From Hydrogenophilales bacterium (GTDB taxonomy: Bacteria; Pseudomonadota; Gammaproteobacteria; Burkholderiales; Thiobacillaceae): a stretch of 64,000 nt of DNA. This document shows, piece after piece, positions 26,652-36,082 of this stretch. Numbering within the stretch: position 1 is the first letter of the stretch; each line of letters opens with the position of its first letter. The DNA lies in NCBI GenBank assembly GCA_023258975.1, contig JAHFRD010000003.1, positions 62,001-126,000 on the forward strand. Reading direction: 5' to 3'. The notes under the pieces are model-generated. The model did no database searches. It was not told the DNA's origin and worked only from the letters and a program-made list of their open reading frames with translations. Position numbers and translations under genes: made by a program.

Positions 26652-26771
26652 TCACTGTTTCGTGTGTTCTTCGAAGTCTTTGATCTGCCGTTCGGCTTCA
26701 TCCTTGCCGATGCCATAGCTTTCCTGAATCTTGATGGCCGCGAGGGCTGCGGCGAATAGCAAACGTTTCAT
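26652..26771 (-). pseudogene. CsbD-family C-terminal remnant fused to a foreign start
   Basis: 39 codons with a good ribosome site (GGAAGGA) before the ATG at 26771. Residues 1-12 (MKRLLFAAALAA) look like the beginning of an exported protein. From residue 14 the sequence KIQESYGIGKDEAERQIKDFE is the conserved C-terminus of CsbD stress proteins (compare KIQERYGYQKDQAE in YjbJ). The CsbD N-terminal two thirds are missing. The best reading is a deletion joining two neighbouring genes. A short leader-like peptide may still be made. Confidence 0.7.
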
Positions 26772-27010
26772 GGTGGTTCCTTCCGAAAAGTTGTGCAGGC
26801 GAACCTGAGCCACCAGCCTAGCCCGATGCGAAGCAGGAAATCGGTGCGCCAACGTACATAGCCGCTTCGGTTCTGATTATTTAGTGTGCGCTGGCGAACG
26901 GAAGCGACAAGCGCGAAGGCGCAAGCTGGGAAGGTCGGTTTATCCGCAAGCCCCGGTTTGTTTAAGCCTTGAGTGTCGCGGCGGCTACCTGTACTCCACC
27001 AGGATTCAAC

Positions 27011-27817
27011 ATGCTCAACCCCCGCCTGACCGCATCACGCACCCATTGCAGCGACACGGTAGCGCGCAGATTGCTGATTGCGTTCCTCATGCTTTGCCTG
27101 ACGCTGATCCTGAGTAGTTGCGCGTCAGTCGCGCCGCGGCAGGACAAACAGACACCGCTGGCGATACCGGCCGCCTGGTCAAATACCAGTGCTGCCAATG
27201 CCGCTACAAACGCTGCACCCGGCCAGGCAACCTCACTGGCGCAGTGGTGGACGCGCTTCGATGACCCGCAGTTGAGCCAATTGGTGGCGCGGGCGATACG
27301 GACCAACACCGAGGTGAACCGTGCGCAAGCGGCGTTGCGTCAGGCGCGTGCGCTGCGTGATGTCACCGCCGCCGGATTAAGGCCGACACTGGGCAGCGCC
27401 GCGTCGGCCTCGCATGGCACGGCCGGCGGCAACAGCACCGGCAACCTGTTCAAGGCCGGGCTGGATGCCGCCTGGGAACCCGATATCTTTGGTGGCAAAC
27501 AGAGTGCGCTGGATGCCGGTGAAGCCACCCGCGAGATCAGCCTGCGCCTGGCCATCGGCGCGCTGGAACACGAAGTCTTGCTGCAATTCCTGATCGAGGC
27601 CGTGGTGCTGTCGGCGTTGGGCGGCGTGATCGGCATCCTGATCGCCACCGCCGCGTCCTGGGGGTTATCCAGCCTGATGGGCGTGCCGTATGCGTTCGAT
27701 GTGCCCATCAACCTGTTGTCGCTGGCGTTCGCCGCCGGCATCGGCGTGCTGTTCGGCTACTTCCCCGCCCGATGCGCCGTGCGGATGGACCCGATCGAGG
27801 CGTTGCGGCACGAGTAA
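27011..27817 (+). CDS. Chimeric protein: NodT-type outer-membrane factor N-terminus joined to MacB-type permease C-terminus
   Basis: 268 residues from the ATG at 27011. Residues 1-175: a signal peptide with lipobox LSSC (Cys37), then SLAQWWTRFDDPQLSQLVARA and AWEPDIFGGKQSALDAGEA, the start of an RND/ABC outer-membrane efflux factor. From TREISLRLAIGALEHEVLLQFLIEA onward it is the C-terminus of a MacB/FtsX permease (membrane helices, then VRMDPIEALRHE). Neither half is complete. An in-frame deletion across an OMF-macA-macB-type operon explains it. The product is unlikely to work as an exporter; it could be listed as a pseudogene. Confidence 0.82.
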   Translation: MLNPRLTASRTHCSDTVARRLLIAFLMLCLTLILSSCASVAPRQDKQTPLAIPAAWSNTSAANAATNAAPGQATSLAQWWTRFDDPQLSQLVARAIRTNTEVNRAQAALRQARALRDVTAAGLRPTLGSAASASHGTAGGNSTGNLFKAGLDAAWEPDIFGGKQSALDAGEATREISLRLAIGALEHEVLLQFLIEAVVLSALGGVIGILIATAASWGLSSLMGVPYAFDVPINLLSLAFAAGIGVLFGYFPARCAVRMDPIEALRHE

Positions 27818-27892
27818 GGCGCAGCGGCCCGCCATCCGACCGCCCCCATGAAGATATTGCGTCTTGCTCGTTCACCGGTTCCGTTGCCCGGC

Positions 27893-29320
27893 TTATTTCG
27901 GCTGCGCCACCGAACCGGCATAGAACACTTCGCACTCTCCGCCGGGGAAGACGCCCCTCACCTTTTTGACCAACTTGAGCACCGGTCCGGCGAGGGACTT
28001 GAGGGTGCTCGGCTTCTCCACCCTGGGTTTCTGAAAGGTGCCGCGTATTGTCTGCCGTACTTTGGCGCAACCCTGGGCGTCGACCAAGGCCATGGTCAAG
28101 TCATCGAAGCGCTGGTTGACCAGATCGAGCCCACCCTGGAGGGCAACCCGGTTTTCCTTCGTCGCCATGGCCACGTCCTGGGCGCGCGCCACGCCGTGGT
28201 CGAGCTTCCAATCAGAGACCAGCGTGCGGATCTCGCTGCGCCCCCCCGATCCTTGAAAGATGCGGCCAAAGTCATAGCCCTTGGTGACCAGCAGACCGAA
28301 GGGTCCGGTGAAGAGGTAGGCGCCCACGTCGACGAGGTTGAAGTTCTGACTGGACTCGAAGCGGGCGAACTCCTGATCGAGATCGCGGCCAGCGAGGCTG
28401 AGATTCTTGCCCCGCAGCGATATCCGCCCATGGGCGCTCCGTCTCAGTTCGTCCAGGGTCTTTCCCCCCATCGACAGATCCATTGCGAGGTTCATCGGCC
28501 CTGCCACAAGCTTTTGCGGCGACTGGGTTTCCAGGAGTTCCTCGATGGAGAACCCTGGCAGGGAATAACGAACCTGGTAAACGGGGGCGGCAGCGGCGAA
28601 GTCCGCCCGGATGCTTCCGGAACCGCGCCCGCCGAACAGGCTCATCGTGACCGGCTTGAGATCGAAGATGCCGTTGTTCCCGACGACGGAAAGCTTCAGG
28701 TCGGAGGCCGTGTAGCGCTTGGTTCCGATCGCCGAGCAAGCGAGCTCTGCATTGAGGGAAAGGTGCTTCATGAGGCTTGGCCGCACCCGCTGCGCAAGCC
28801 GCAGATGGCTTGCGTCCAGGCGGCAATTGCCGGCCTCGAATCCTTGCCCGGATTGTTTGTCCCGATAGATCAGGGTTGCATCCGAAACGGTGGCTTTGGC
28901 CAGATTGAGGGCGGGTGCGGTGCCACCGGCCAACTCCGGTTTCTCGAAGTTGAATCGCCCCTCCCGGTCTCGTTCGATGGTGATTCTTGGATGTTCCAAT
29001 GCAATCGTCTCGATCCGGACTTCGTTTCGCAGCAGAGACGGGAAATCGATCCCCAGCCTGACCTGCTTGACGGTCGCGACATCCGCTCCATGGTTGCGAA
29101 TGCGCACATCCTGCAGGGTGACCCGCAAGACCGGGAAGAAGCCGACCCCCAAACTGCCGCCGACTTCCACTTCCATCCCCAACGCGGCCGAAGCGGCCGC
29201 TTCGAACCGGGGCTTGTAGGCGTCGACATCCAGGAAAACAAGCAGAGCGAGCGCGACAAGGACAAGGAGCCCGATGAGGCCAGCGATGGCAAAGGTCAGG
29301 GTTCTCAGCGTTTTCGGCAT
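27893..29320 (-). CDS. AsmA-family protein
   Basis: 475 residues with one N-terminal membrane helix (LTFAIAGLIGLLVLVALALLVFL) followed by DVDAYKPRFEAAASAALGMEVEVGG, the AsmA N-terminal signature, and a long periplasmic domain with GGRGSGSIRADF and DLSMGGKTLDELRRSAHGRISLRG (AsmA_2). AsmA-like proteins are bridge-like proteins linked to phospholipid transport to, and homeostasis of, the outer membrane. Monocistronic; it converges with the chimeric efflux gene, 75 bases between stops. It looks intact, unlike its neighbours. Confidence 0.88.
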   Translation of the reverse strand: MPKTLRTLTFAIAGLIGLLVLVALALLVFLDVDAYKPRFEAAASAALGMEVEVGGSLGVGFFPVLRVTLQDVRIRNHGADVATVKQVRLGIDFPSLLRNEVRIETIALEHPRITIERDREGRFNFEKPELAGGTAPALNLAKATVSDATLIYRDKQSGQGFEAGNCRLDASHLRLAQRVRPSLMKHLSLNAELACSAIGTKRYTASDLKLSVVGNNGIFDLKPVTMSLFGGRGSGSIRADFAAAAPVYQVRYSLPGFSIEELLETQSPQKLVAGPMNLAMDLSMGGKTLDELRRSAHGRISLRGKNLSLAGRDLDQEFARFESSQNFNLVDVGAYLFTGPFGLLVTKGYDFGRIFQGSGGRSEIRTLVSDWKLDHGVARAQDVAMATKENRVALQGGLDLVNQRFDDLTMALVDAQGCAKVRQTIRGTFQKPRVEKPSTLKSLAGPVLKLVKKVRGVFPGGECEVFYAGSVAQPK

Positions 29321-29663
29321 TGGCTTGGTTCAGCTGACGGTAATTCCACCGGCCCTCCTGCACGGGTTTTCGAGGAGTTTATCCAGGGTAGCGCTCTACG
29401 TTTTGTGTAGCCATGCACGCAAATTTCCGCAACCTGGGCGGCGGTGTGATCCATTCGCACCGCCTGCCAGTTTATTGGCAATACCCGGATTCGGAAGTCA
29501 GGTTGAGCCCATGGTCAAACGCGGTCGGTACGTTGTCGAACATAAGGGGCAAGGCGTCCTGCGTGGATCAAAGCAAGCCCAAAACAGACCGCCCAACGCA
29601 GCTATCGGGACGTGCAGTAGATTTATTCACAGCCTCACAACGGGTTTACCGTGAAAGCGGCGG
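29321..29663. other. Gap without a recognised gene
   Basis: 343 bases between the AsmA start and the marC-like stop. The AsmA promoter should lie at the left end. Short open frames are present, but none shows a ribosome site plus family motif. I see no RNA gene or strong hairpin. Confidence 0.5.
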
Positions 29664-29940
29664 TTACCCGAGTCCGGGCAGCAAGACCACCAGACCGCCG
29701 GTGAAAATCTCCACCGCGACGGCGGCCAGCAACAGTCCCATCAAGCGGGTGGCGATGTTCACCCCCGTCTCCCCAAGCCAGTGACTGACGGGCGTTGCCA
29801 GCCTGAGCATCAGCCAGGCGCCGCCGGCCACCAGCAGACAGCAGAACACGATCACGCCAAGATGGCCCGGGGAGAAGCGTTCCGTTGCGTAGACGATGGT
29901 GGTGGAAATCGCGCCGGGCCCCGCGAGCAGGGGAATTGGT
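29664..29940 (-). pseudogene. MarC/NAAT-family membrane protein, 3' fragment
   Basis: The last 90 or so codons of a MarC-type inner-membrane protein: IPIPLLAGPGAISTTIVY (the signature loop), a helix VIVFCCLLVAGGAWLMLRLA, and GVNIATRLMGLLLAAVAVEIF. The 5' half is gone; at about 29935-29940 the sequence passes into hsdR in a different frame. It has no start of its own in the right place, though an internal ATG could express the last two helices. A clear deletion junction. Confidence 0.8.
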
Positions 29941-30924
29941 ATTGGCTTCGACGCAGCCTTCCTGGAAGCGGTTGAATTCCTCGCGGGTCTGGCGGTCCAG
30001 GTCCTTGCGGTCCACCACGAACAGGCATTTGTCGATGTCCGGGTTGTCCTTGAGCAGGGTGGAGGCCTTGAACGAGGTCAGCGTCTTGCCGCTGCCGGTG
30101 GTGTGCCAGATGTAGCCGTTGCCGCAGTGCTGGTGGATGCAGTCCACAATGGCCTGCACGGCATAGATCTGGTACGGCCGCATCATCATCAGCTTCTGCT
30201 CGCTGGCCACCAGCACCATGTAGCGGCTGATCATCTGGCCCAGGGTGCACTTGGCGAGGAACTTGTCGGCAAAGGCATCGAGGTGGGTGATCTTCTTGTT
30301 GTCCTCGGCGGCGAACTGGTAGACGGGCAGGAAGCGCTCGTCGGCGTTGAAGCTGAAATGGCGGGCGTTGTTGTTGGCGAAGTACCAGGTATCCGTGTGG
30401 TTGCTGACGATGAAGAGCTGGATGAAGCAGAGCAGCGTCTTGCCGTAGCCATTGCCGGGGTCGTTCTTGTAATCGACGATCTGCTGCATGGCGCGGCGCG
30501 GGCTTAGGCCTAAGGTCTTGAGCTCGATCTGCACCACCGGCACGCCGTTGATGAGCAGCATCACGTCGTAGCGGTGGTGGCTGTTGGCGGTGTTGATGCG
30601 CAGTTGGTTGATGACCTCGAAGTCGTTTTTGCACCAATCCTTGAGGTTGACAAGGGTGTAGTTGAGCGGCGTGCCGTCGTCACGCTCGAAGCTGTTGATG
30701 TGGCGCAGCGTTTGGGCGGCGTTGTAGACGTCCGGCGTGATCACGCCGTCGAGCAGACGCTGGAATTCGCTGTCGGTGAGGTGGACGCGGTTCAGCGCCT
30801 CGAACTTTTCGCGGAAATTGGCTTCCAGCGCGACACGGTCGCGGATGTCGGGGCGGTAGGTGTATTTGAGGTCGCCCAGCTTGGCGACCAGATCAAGCTC
30901 AATCTGGCTTTCTGTGGTTGTCAT
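29935..30924 (-). pseudogene. hsdR: Type I restriction enzyme R subunit (HsdR), 3'-truncated
   Basis: From the ATG at 30924 about 330 codons match HsdR: the N-terminal nuclease region (YDVMLLINGVPVVQIELKT, the D...ExK site), then YQIYAVQAIVD, Walker A WHTTGSGKT and VVDRKDLDRQT. Homology ends at EGCVEANTN (about 29935), where full-length HsdR (about 1000 residues) would continue through the helicase domains. The frame runs on to 29635 through marC sequence out of frame. No hsdM or hsdS is present. Restriction activity is therefore lost. Confidence 0.88.
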
Positions 30925-31267
30925 TTCCCCGGCCCGAGACTTGCGAATTGGCATCTTGCAAGCGGCGGAGTCTAGCAATGCACGACAAACACGGCCAACA
31001 TTCGGGCTGATGGCTAATTGCCCGCCGTCGGCATTTTCAATACCGCCGAAGGGCGGCAAGCCCAGTGGAATTCCAAAGACGTCGTCCGTCGTTCGATGGA
31101 TTGGTCGGTGGGCAACTTCGGGTTGTTCGGTAAGCGGCTCTTTCTGTAGCACATCATCCTTGGGTTTCACCTTGGGAATCATCTCGCACACGGCCTCGGT
31201 GGTGCAGGCGTCAGTTTCACCACACCCCGGAAACAAGGCATGAGCCGCCTTCAAGCGATGAGTCGGT
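30925..31267. other. Gap upstream of hsdR without a recognised gene
   Basis: 343 bases. The hsdR frame stays open upstream of its ATG to about 31254, and another frame is open on the plus strand, but neither translation shows a family motif. In an intact type I locus hsdS or an accessory gene would often stand here. Confidence 0.4.
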
Positions 31268-32134
31268 TCAGCCGCTGGCCGCCTGGTTTGCGCCGGCGCG
31301 CGCCAGTTTTGCCGGCAGGTATTCCCGCGTGGTGGCGTAGCCGAGGTCGAACAGCGTGTGTTTCTGTTCCTGGCTCATGTTGAACTCCAGCGGTGACAAG
31401 CCTTCGGTTTCGATCAATACGGTGTTCAGCCACAGGGCTTCCGAGAGGTATTCGCGCGAGAGGGTGCTCATGAAGGTGCGCACCAGCATGAACATATAGT
31501 CCGCGACCGGCAGGATCTTGCGCGCGGGGTGGGCGGCGGCGATGCGTTTGTCGCGCAGACGAAAGCACACCACCGGCGTCAGGTCGCCGGCCCAATCCTG
31601 GAACAGGCTGTCTTCGGCGAGGATGCTGCCGTCCACCAGGACGTGGGTGCCGTGGTGGTGGAAGGGGAAGAGCAGCGGGATGGAGATCGAGTAGAGCACC
31701 GCCCGCGCCACCGGCAGGTCGGGGCTGTTGGCGCGATTGAACACCACGGGCCGGCCGGAGCGCACGTCCGTTGCGACCACATGCAGGTTTTTTTCGAGAT
31801 CGCAAAAGCGTATGCCGGCCAGTTCGGCGTCCATCCACTGCTCGAAACGCTTGCCGGTGGAGAGGCCACCGTGCCACAACAGGTTGGCCAGGGAATAGCC
31901 GCGAAACTGGACAAAATTGACCGTGCGGAACAGGGTCTTCATTTCTTCCAGATTCTTGCCCGCCGCCGCCAGGGCCGCCACCACGCTGCCTCCGGATACG
32001 CCGACGATATGGTCGAAGCCGATGTTCAGGTCGTGCAGCGCGGTGAGGACGCCGACATGCGCCGGCAACCGGGTGCCGCCGCCGGCCAGGACGGGGACGA
32101 TGTGTTGCGGAAGCTGGGCTGTCACTCGGGCCAC
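31268..32134 (-). CDS. Patatin-like phospholipase
   Basis: 288 residues. Patatin-domain elements: oxyanion loop AGGGTRLPAHVG (about 17-28), nucleophile elbow GVSGGS (Ser47) and catalytic Asp in HVLVDGSIL (about residue 167). Members hydrolyse acyl chains from phospholipids. The oxyanion motif is G-G-G-T-R rather than G-G-G-x-[KR]-G, a small variant. No signal peptide. Apparently a single-gene unit, followed on the left by the hsdR scar. Confidence 0.9.
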   Translation of the reverse strand: MARVTAQLPQHIVPVLAGGGTRLPAHVGVLTALHDLNIGFDHIVGVSGGSVVAALAAAGKNLEEMKTLFRTVNFVQFRGYSLANLLWHGGLSTGKRFEQWMDAELAGIRFCDLEKNLHVVATDVRSGRPVVFNRANSPDLPVARAVLYSISIPLLFPFHHHGTHVLVDGSILAEDSLFQDWAGDLTPVVCFRLRDKRIAAAHPARKILPVADYMFMLVRTFMSTLSREYLSEALWLNTVLIETEGLSPLEFNMSQEQKHTLFDLGYATTREYLPAKLARAGANQAASG

Positions 32135-32310
32135 TCCTGACTTGAAACCGCGACCATCATAATGCCTGCATGCGGATCGCCTGCCGGATGAAATCCGTTG
32201 CGTGGCCGGGGTGGGCGTGGGCTTCGAGGAAGGGGCCGGATTGCCCTCGCGGGCGGTGCACAGGCTGGTGTCGGGATGAAAGTGGCGTCAACTTGCTTTC
32301 CGGCGCCCTG

Positions 32311-32338
32311 GAAACAGCCGGCTGGAAGCCGGCGCTAC
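32311..32338. repeat. REP element (family 2), half copy at the ksgA stop
   Basis: The sequence cagccggctggaagccggcg with the following ctac matches the right arm of the copy at 51764-51821. The ksgA stop codon (32335-32337) lies inside it, so the repeat defines the KsgA C-terminus. The rest of the 32135-32334 gap holds no gene. Confidence 0.7.
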
Positions 32339-33111
32339 GTGAGCCGATTCGCCAGGCGCGCGAATTCCGCCACCGAAAGCGTTTCGCCACGGCGGATCGG
32401 GTCGATGCCGAGTTCCTCGAACAGGGCGGCGTCGACCAACCCCTTGAGGGTGTTGCGCAGGGTCTTGCGGCGCTGCCCGAAGGCGCGCGCGACGATGTCG
32501 GCGAATATCCGCGCGTCGCGATAGGGCACGGCTTCGGGCGGCAACGGGGTCAGCCGGACGATGGCGGAGTCCACCTTGGGGGGCGGCCGGAAGGCGCCGG
32601 GCGGCACCACAAAGAGTTTTTGCACCTGAAAACGCGCCTGCAACATCACCGAGAGACGGCCGTAGTCGGCGGTATCGGGCGCGGCGGCCATGCGATCCAC
32701 CACCTCCTTCTGCAACATGAAGCACATGTCGCGAATCTTCTCGGCGCCGTCGGCCAGATGAAACAACAGCGGCGAGGAGATGTTGTAAGGCAGGTTGCCG
32801 ACCACACGCAGATCGTCGCCGAATTGAGTGAAATCGAAAGCCAGGGCGTCGGCCTGGTGAATGCTCAGGCGCTCGGAAGAAAACTCGCCGTTCAGGCGCG
32901 CCACCATGTCGCGGTCGAGTTCCACCACATGCAGATGCGGCAGCTTGTCGAGCAATGGACGGGTGAGCGCGCCGGGGCCGGGGCCGATTTCCACCATCGT
33001 GTCGCCCGCCTCCGGACGGATCGCGGCGACGATGCGGGCGATGTAGTGGCCGTCCACCAGAAAATGCTGGCCGAGCGATTTCTTGGCCTTGGGCAGGGGG
33101 GGCTGGCTCAT
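32335..33111 (-). CDS. rsmA: 16S rRNA dimethyladenosine transferase KsgA/RsmA
   Basis: 258 residues. Dimethylates two adjacent adenosines near the 3' end of 16S rRNA. Visible: [11 protein letters not shown] at the N-terminus, SAM-binding [16 protein letters not shown] (about 35-50), and the catalytic motif [11 protein letters not shown] (about 105-115). The start overlaps the pdxA stop (ATGA), forming the widespread pdxA-ksgA pair. The stop codon is provided by a REP element. Confidence 0.97.
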   Translation of the reverse strand: MSQPPLPKAKKSLGQHFLVDGHYIARIVAAIRPEAGDTMVEIGPGPGALTRPLLDKLPHLHVVELDRDMVARLNGEFSSERLSIHQADALAFDFTQFGDDLRVVGNLPYNISSPLLFHLADGAEKIRDMCFMLQKEVVDRMAAAPDTADYGRLSVMLQARFQVQKLFVVPPGAFRPPPKVDSAIVRLTPLPPEAVPYRDARIFADIVARAFGQRRKTLRNTLKGLVDAALFEELGIDPIRRGETLSVAEFARLANRLT

Positions 33112-34100
33112 AGCGGTGGCGCCGCGCGGTGGCTCGCCATCTCTCTCGCCTTGTCCACCGCCGCGCGCAGGCTGCCGTCGCGGATGCGGCCGTGGCCGGC
33201 CAGTTCGAGGGCGGTGCCGTGATCCACCGAGGTGCGGATGATGGGCAGGCCGAGAGTGATGTTGACGCCCTTGCCGAAACTGGCGTGCTTGAGCACCGGC
33301 AATCCCTGGTCGTGATACATGGTGAGCACGGCATCGGCCTGCTCCAGCATTTTGGGCTGGAACAGGGTGTCGGCCGGCAGCGGGCCGATCAGGCGCATGC
33401 CCTTGCCGCGCAGTTCATGCAATACCGGCTCGATGATCTCGATTTCCTCGCGCCCCAGGTGGCCGCCCTCGCCGGCGTGCGGGTTGAGGCCCGCCACCAG
33501 AATATGCGGGCTCACCACGCCGAAATCGCGGCGCAAGGCGTCATGCAGGATGCGCAGTGTTTCCTTGAGCGATTCGCGGGTGATGGCGGCGGCCACATCC
33601 CGCAATGGCAGATGCGTGGTCGCCAGCGCCACGCGCATGCCGCCCCCTTCCAGCAGCATCACCACGCGCGGGGTATCGGTCAGATCCGCGAGGAACTCGG
33701 TATGGCCGGTGAAGGGAAAGCCCGCCTCGTTGATGATGCCTTTGTGCACCGGCCCGGTAACCATGCCGGCGAACTCGCCGTTGGCGCACTCCGCCACCGC
33801 CCAGCGCAGGGTTTCCAGCACATATTCCGCGTTGCCCTGATCGAGCTGGCCGGGCCGCACCGGCACGGCCGTCGGCATGTGCTCGACACTCACCGGCACA
33901 TCCTGGTCATAGGCGTAGTCCGGCGCGTCGAAGGGCAGGCCGAGTTGCGCCGCGCGCGCGCGCAGCACGTCGTGGTCGGCAAGGATCACCAGGCGGCCCG
34001 GCGGCGGTGATTGCGCCAGCAGCACACACAAATCGGGGCCGATGCCGGCGGGCTCGCCGGCGGTGATGACCAGGGGAAGGGAAGCATTCGTGGCGGACAT
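33108..34100 (-). CDS. pdxA: 4-hydroxythreonine-4-phosphate dehydrogenase PdxA
   Basis: 330 residues from the ATG at 34100. Pyridoxal phosphate pathway: oxidises 4-phosphohydroxy-threonine with NAD(P). Motifs: [12 protein letters not shown] at the N-terminus, [22 protein letters not shown], the metal-binding [12 protein letters not shown] and [11 protein letters not shown]. Length is normal. It overlaps ksgA by four bases. The 127-base gap to the divergent dioxygenase gene must hold its promoter. Confidence 0.97.
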   Translation of the reverse strand: MSATNASLPLVITAGEPAGIGPDLCVLLAQSPPPGRLVILADHDVLRARAAQLGLPFDAPDYAYDQDVPVSVEHMPTAVPVRPGQLDQGNAEYVLETLRWAVAECANGEFAGMVTGPVHKGIINEAGFPFTGHTEFLADLTDTPRVVMLLEGGGMRVALATTHLPLRDVAAAITRESLKETLRILHDALRRDFGVVSPHILVAGLNPHAGEGGHLGREEIEIIEPVLHELRGKGMRLIGPLPADTLFQPKMLEQADAVLTMYHDQGLPVLKHASFGKGVNITLGLPIIRTSVDHGTALELAGHGRIRDGSLRAAVDKAREMASHRAAPPL

Positions 34101-34227
34101 GGCGCGTGATGGTAACCCAGCGCATCCCGGCGGCGTTCCACGCCGACACCAGGTAGCCGCAATTTTCAGCGGCGGCCTGCGAGAATGCGGACATGATGAA
34201 AATCCGTTCCCAGCGCGACGGGCGCGC

Positions 34228-35016
34228 ATGAATAGGCCACATCCCGCCCTGTTCGTCGGCCACGGCAACCCGATGAACACCCTGGAAGACAACGCCAACA
34301 GCCGCGCCTGGCGCGAATGGGGCCAGCGGTTGCCGCGCCCTCGGGCGATTCTGGCCATTTCGGCGCACTGGGAAACGGAAGGTGTCGCCGTAACCGCCAT
34401 GCCCTGCCCGCGCACCATCCACGATTTTTCCGGCTTCCCGCCGCGACTGGCCGAGTTCAGCTACCCCGCGCCCGGCGACCCCGATCTGGCGCAGCGGGTG
34501 GCGGAACTGCTGGCACCGGTGCCAACGCGCATGGATCAGGATTGGGGACTGGATCATGGGGTCTGGTCGATCCTCGCGCATCTCTATCCGGGAGCCCACA
34601 TCCCGGTCGTGCAACTCGGCCTCGACGGCGGGCGCGACGCCGCCGGGCATCTGGCTCTGGCCCGGCGTCTGCGCCCTTTGCGCGACGAGGGCGTGCTGAT
34701 CCTGGGCAGCGGCAATATCGTGCATAACTTGCGGCGCCTGGACTGGCATCGGCGCGAGGGTGGCTTCACCTGGGCGGAGCGTTTCAACAGCCGCATTCGC
34801 CGGCAATTGCTGGAGCAGGATCAGGCCGGGCTGTGCCGATTGGAAGATGACGACGCGTACCTGGCCGTGCCCACGCCGGAACACTATCTACCGCTCCTGT
34901 ATGTCGCGGCGGTACAGGATGCCGGCGAGTATCTGACCCTGCTCAACGACCATATCGAGTACGGTGCCATCGGCATGCTGTCGGCCTGGGTTGGCCACAT
35001 GAAGGCCGCCGCGTGA
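34228..35016 (+). CDS. ygiD: DODA-type extradiol ring-cleavage dioxygenase (YgiD-like)
   Basis: 262 residues from the ATG at 34228. Class III extradiol dioxygenase fold: FVGHGNPMN near the N-terminus, [22 protein letters not shown] and [11 protein letters not shown], the metal-ligand histidines of the 4,5-DOPA dioxygenase family. Bacterial YgiD has DOPA dioxygenase activity in vitro, but the natural substrate is unclear. Transcribed divergently from pdxA. Confidence 0.92.
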   Translation: MNRPHPALFVGHGNPMNTLEDNANSRAWREWGQRLPRPRAILAISAHWETEGVAVTAMPCPRTIHDFSGFPPRLAEFSYPAPGDPDLAQRVAELLAPVPTRMDQDWGLDHGVWSILAHLYPGAHIPVVQLGLDGGRDAAGHLALARRLRPLRDEGVLILGSGNIVHNLRRLDWHRREGGFTWAERFNSRIRRQLLEQDQAGLCRLEDDDAYLAVPTPEHYLPLLYVAAVQDAGEYLTLLNDHIEYGAIGMLSAWVGHMKAAA

Positions 35017-35095
35017 GTTTCCCGGCTGGCTCACACCTGGGCGCTTACCGGCATCGCCGCCGCGCCCACGTCGGCGCCCGGAAAGCGCCGCTCGC

Positions 35096-35662
35096 CTAGA
35101 TTTTCGGCAGGGTGACGCCGGTCTGGCCCTGGTATTTGCCGCCGCGATCGCGATAGGAGGTTTCGCAGATTTCGTCGGACTCGAAGAACAGCATCTGCGC
35201 CACGCCCTCGTTGGCGTAGATCTTGGCCGGCAGCGGCGTGGTGTTGGAGAACTCCAGCGTCACATGCCCTTCCCACTCCGGCTCCAGCGGCGTGACATTG
35301 ACGATGATGCCGCAGCGGGCGTAGGTGCTCTTGCCCAGGCAGACGGTGAGGACGCTGCGCGGAATGCGGAAGAATTCGACGGTACGCGCCAGGGCGAAGG
35401 AATTGGGCGGGATGATGCAGAACTCGCCCGTCACCTCGACGAAGCTCGCCGGATCGAAATTCTTCGGGTCGACGATGGTGTGGTTGAGGTTGGTGAACAG
35501 CTTGAATTCATTGGAACAACGCACGTCGTAGCCGTAGCTGGAGGTGCCATACGAGACGATCTTCTCGCCGTTGACGCTCTTGACCTGACCGGGCTCGAAC
35601 GGGTCGATCATGCCGTGTTCCGCCGCCATGCGGCGGATCCATTTGTCGGATTTGATGCTCAT
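35096..35662 (-). CDS. dcd: dCTP deaminase
   Basis: 188 residues, the usual length. Converts dCTP to dUTP, feeding thymidylate synthesis. Typical features: [30 protein letters not shown], and the active-site stretch [28 protein letters not shown]. The vapC-like gene ends three bases upstream on the same strand, though the two are functionally unrelated. Confidence 0.96.
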   Translation of the reverse strand: MSIKSDKWIRRMAAEHGMIDPFEPGQVKSVNGEKIVSYGTSSYGYDVRCSNEFKLFTNLNHTIVDPKNFDPASFVEVTGEFCIIPPNSFALARTVEFFRIPRSVLTVCLGKSTYARCGIIVNVTPLEPEWEGHVTLEFSNTTPLPAKIYANEGVAQMLFFESDEICETSYRDRGGKYQGQTGVTLPKI

Positions 35663-35665
35663 GGC

Positions 35666-36082
35666 TTATTCCAGCAACAGGTTGTCGAAAGGTTGGTGAT
35701 GCTTCCAGCGATAGGTTTCAAAATCGCGCTGGTCAGTGGAAAGGATACGCCCATGCCCAAGTTTTTCCGCCAACAACACCAGCGAGGCATCCGCCAGATC
35801 CATGGGCAATTGAGCATAGCGGCGCATCAGTTCAAGCATGCGGGAACGGGAAGGGGCATCGAGTTCGACGATGTCCACCGCGCCGGAAAAACAGCGTTCG
35901 AGAAAGCGCGTGGACAGTTCAACCTGGCCGCGCGCGGCGAGAAGATGGGTGGTTTCGGTCAACACCGGCCAGGTGGTCACCAGGCGCTCGCGGATTTCCC
36001 GGCTGATCGCCACGGCGCGGGCATGATGCGCATCGCCCCGGTTGAACAACGCAACCCAATAGCCCGTATCGGCGATGATCAT
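35666..36082 (-). CDS. PIN-domain ribonuclease toxin (VapC-like)
   Basis: 138 residues with the acidic PIN active site: Asp5 (MIIADTGYW), Glu43 (LTETTHLL), Asp95 or Asp98 (MDLADASL) and Asp117 (STDQRDF). PIN toxins cleave RNA, often initiator tRNA. The start overlaps the antitoxin stop (ATGA), the normal toxin-antitoxin arrangement. All key residues look intact. Confidence 0.92.
   Translation of the reverse strand: MIIADTGYWVALFNRGDAHHARAVAISREIRERLVTTWPVLTETTHLLAARGQVELSTRFLERCFSGAVDIVELDAPSRSRMLELMRRYAQLPMDLADASLVLLAEKLGHGRILSTDQRDFETYRWKHHQPFDNLLLE

Noticed and set aside
28272-29363. 363-codon minus-strand frame overlapping the AsmA-like gene
   Set aside because: Same-strand frame-shifted shadow, arginine- and proline-rich, no motif.
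29413-29784. Plus-strand frame of 123 codons in the AsmA/marC gap
   Set aside because: Overlaps the marC-like remnant and shows no motif or ribosome site.
35017-35095. Small gene or RNA between the dioxygenase and dcd
   Set aside because: Only 79 bases, no ribosome site, no strong hairpin.
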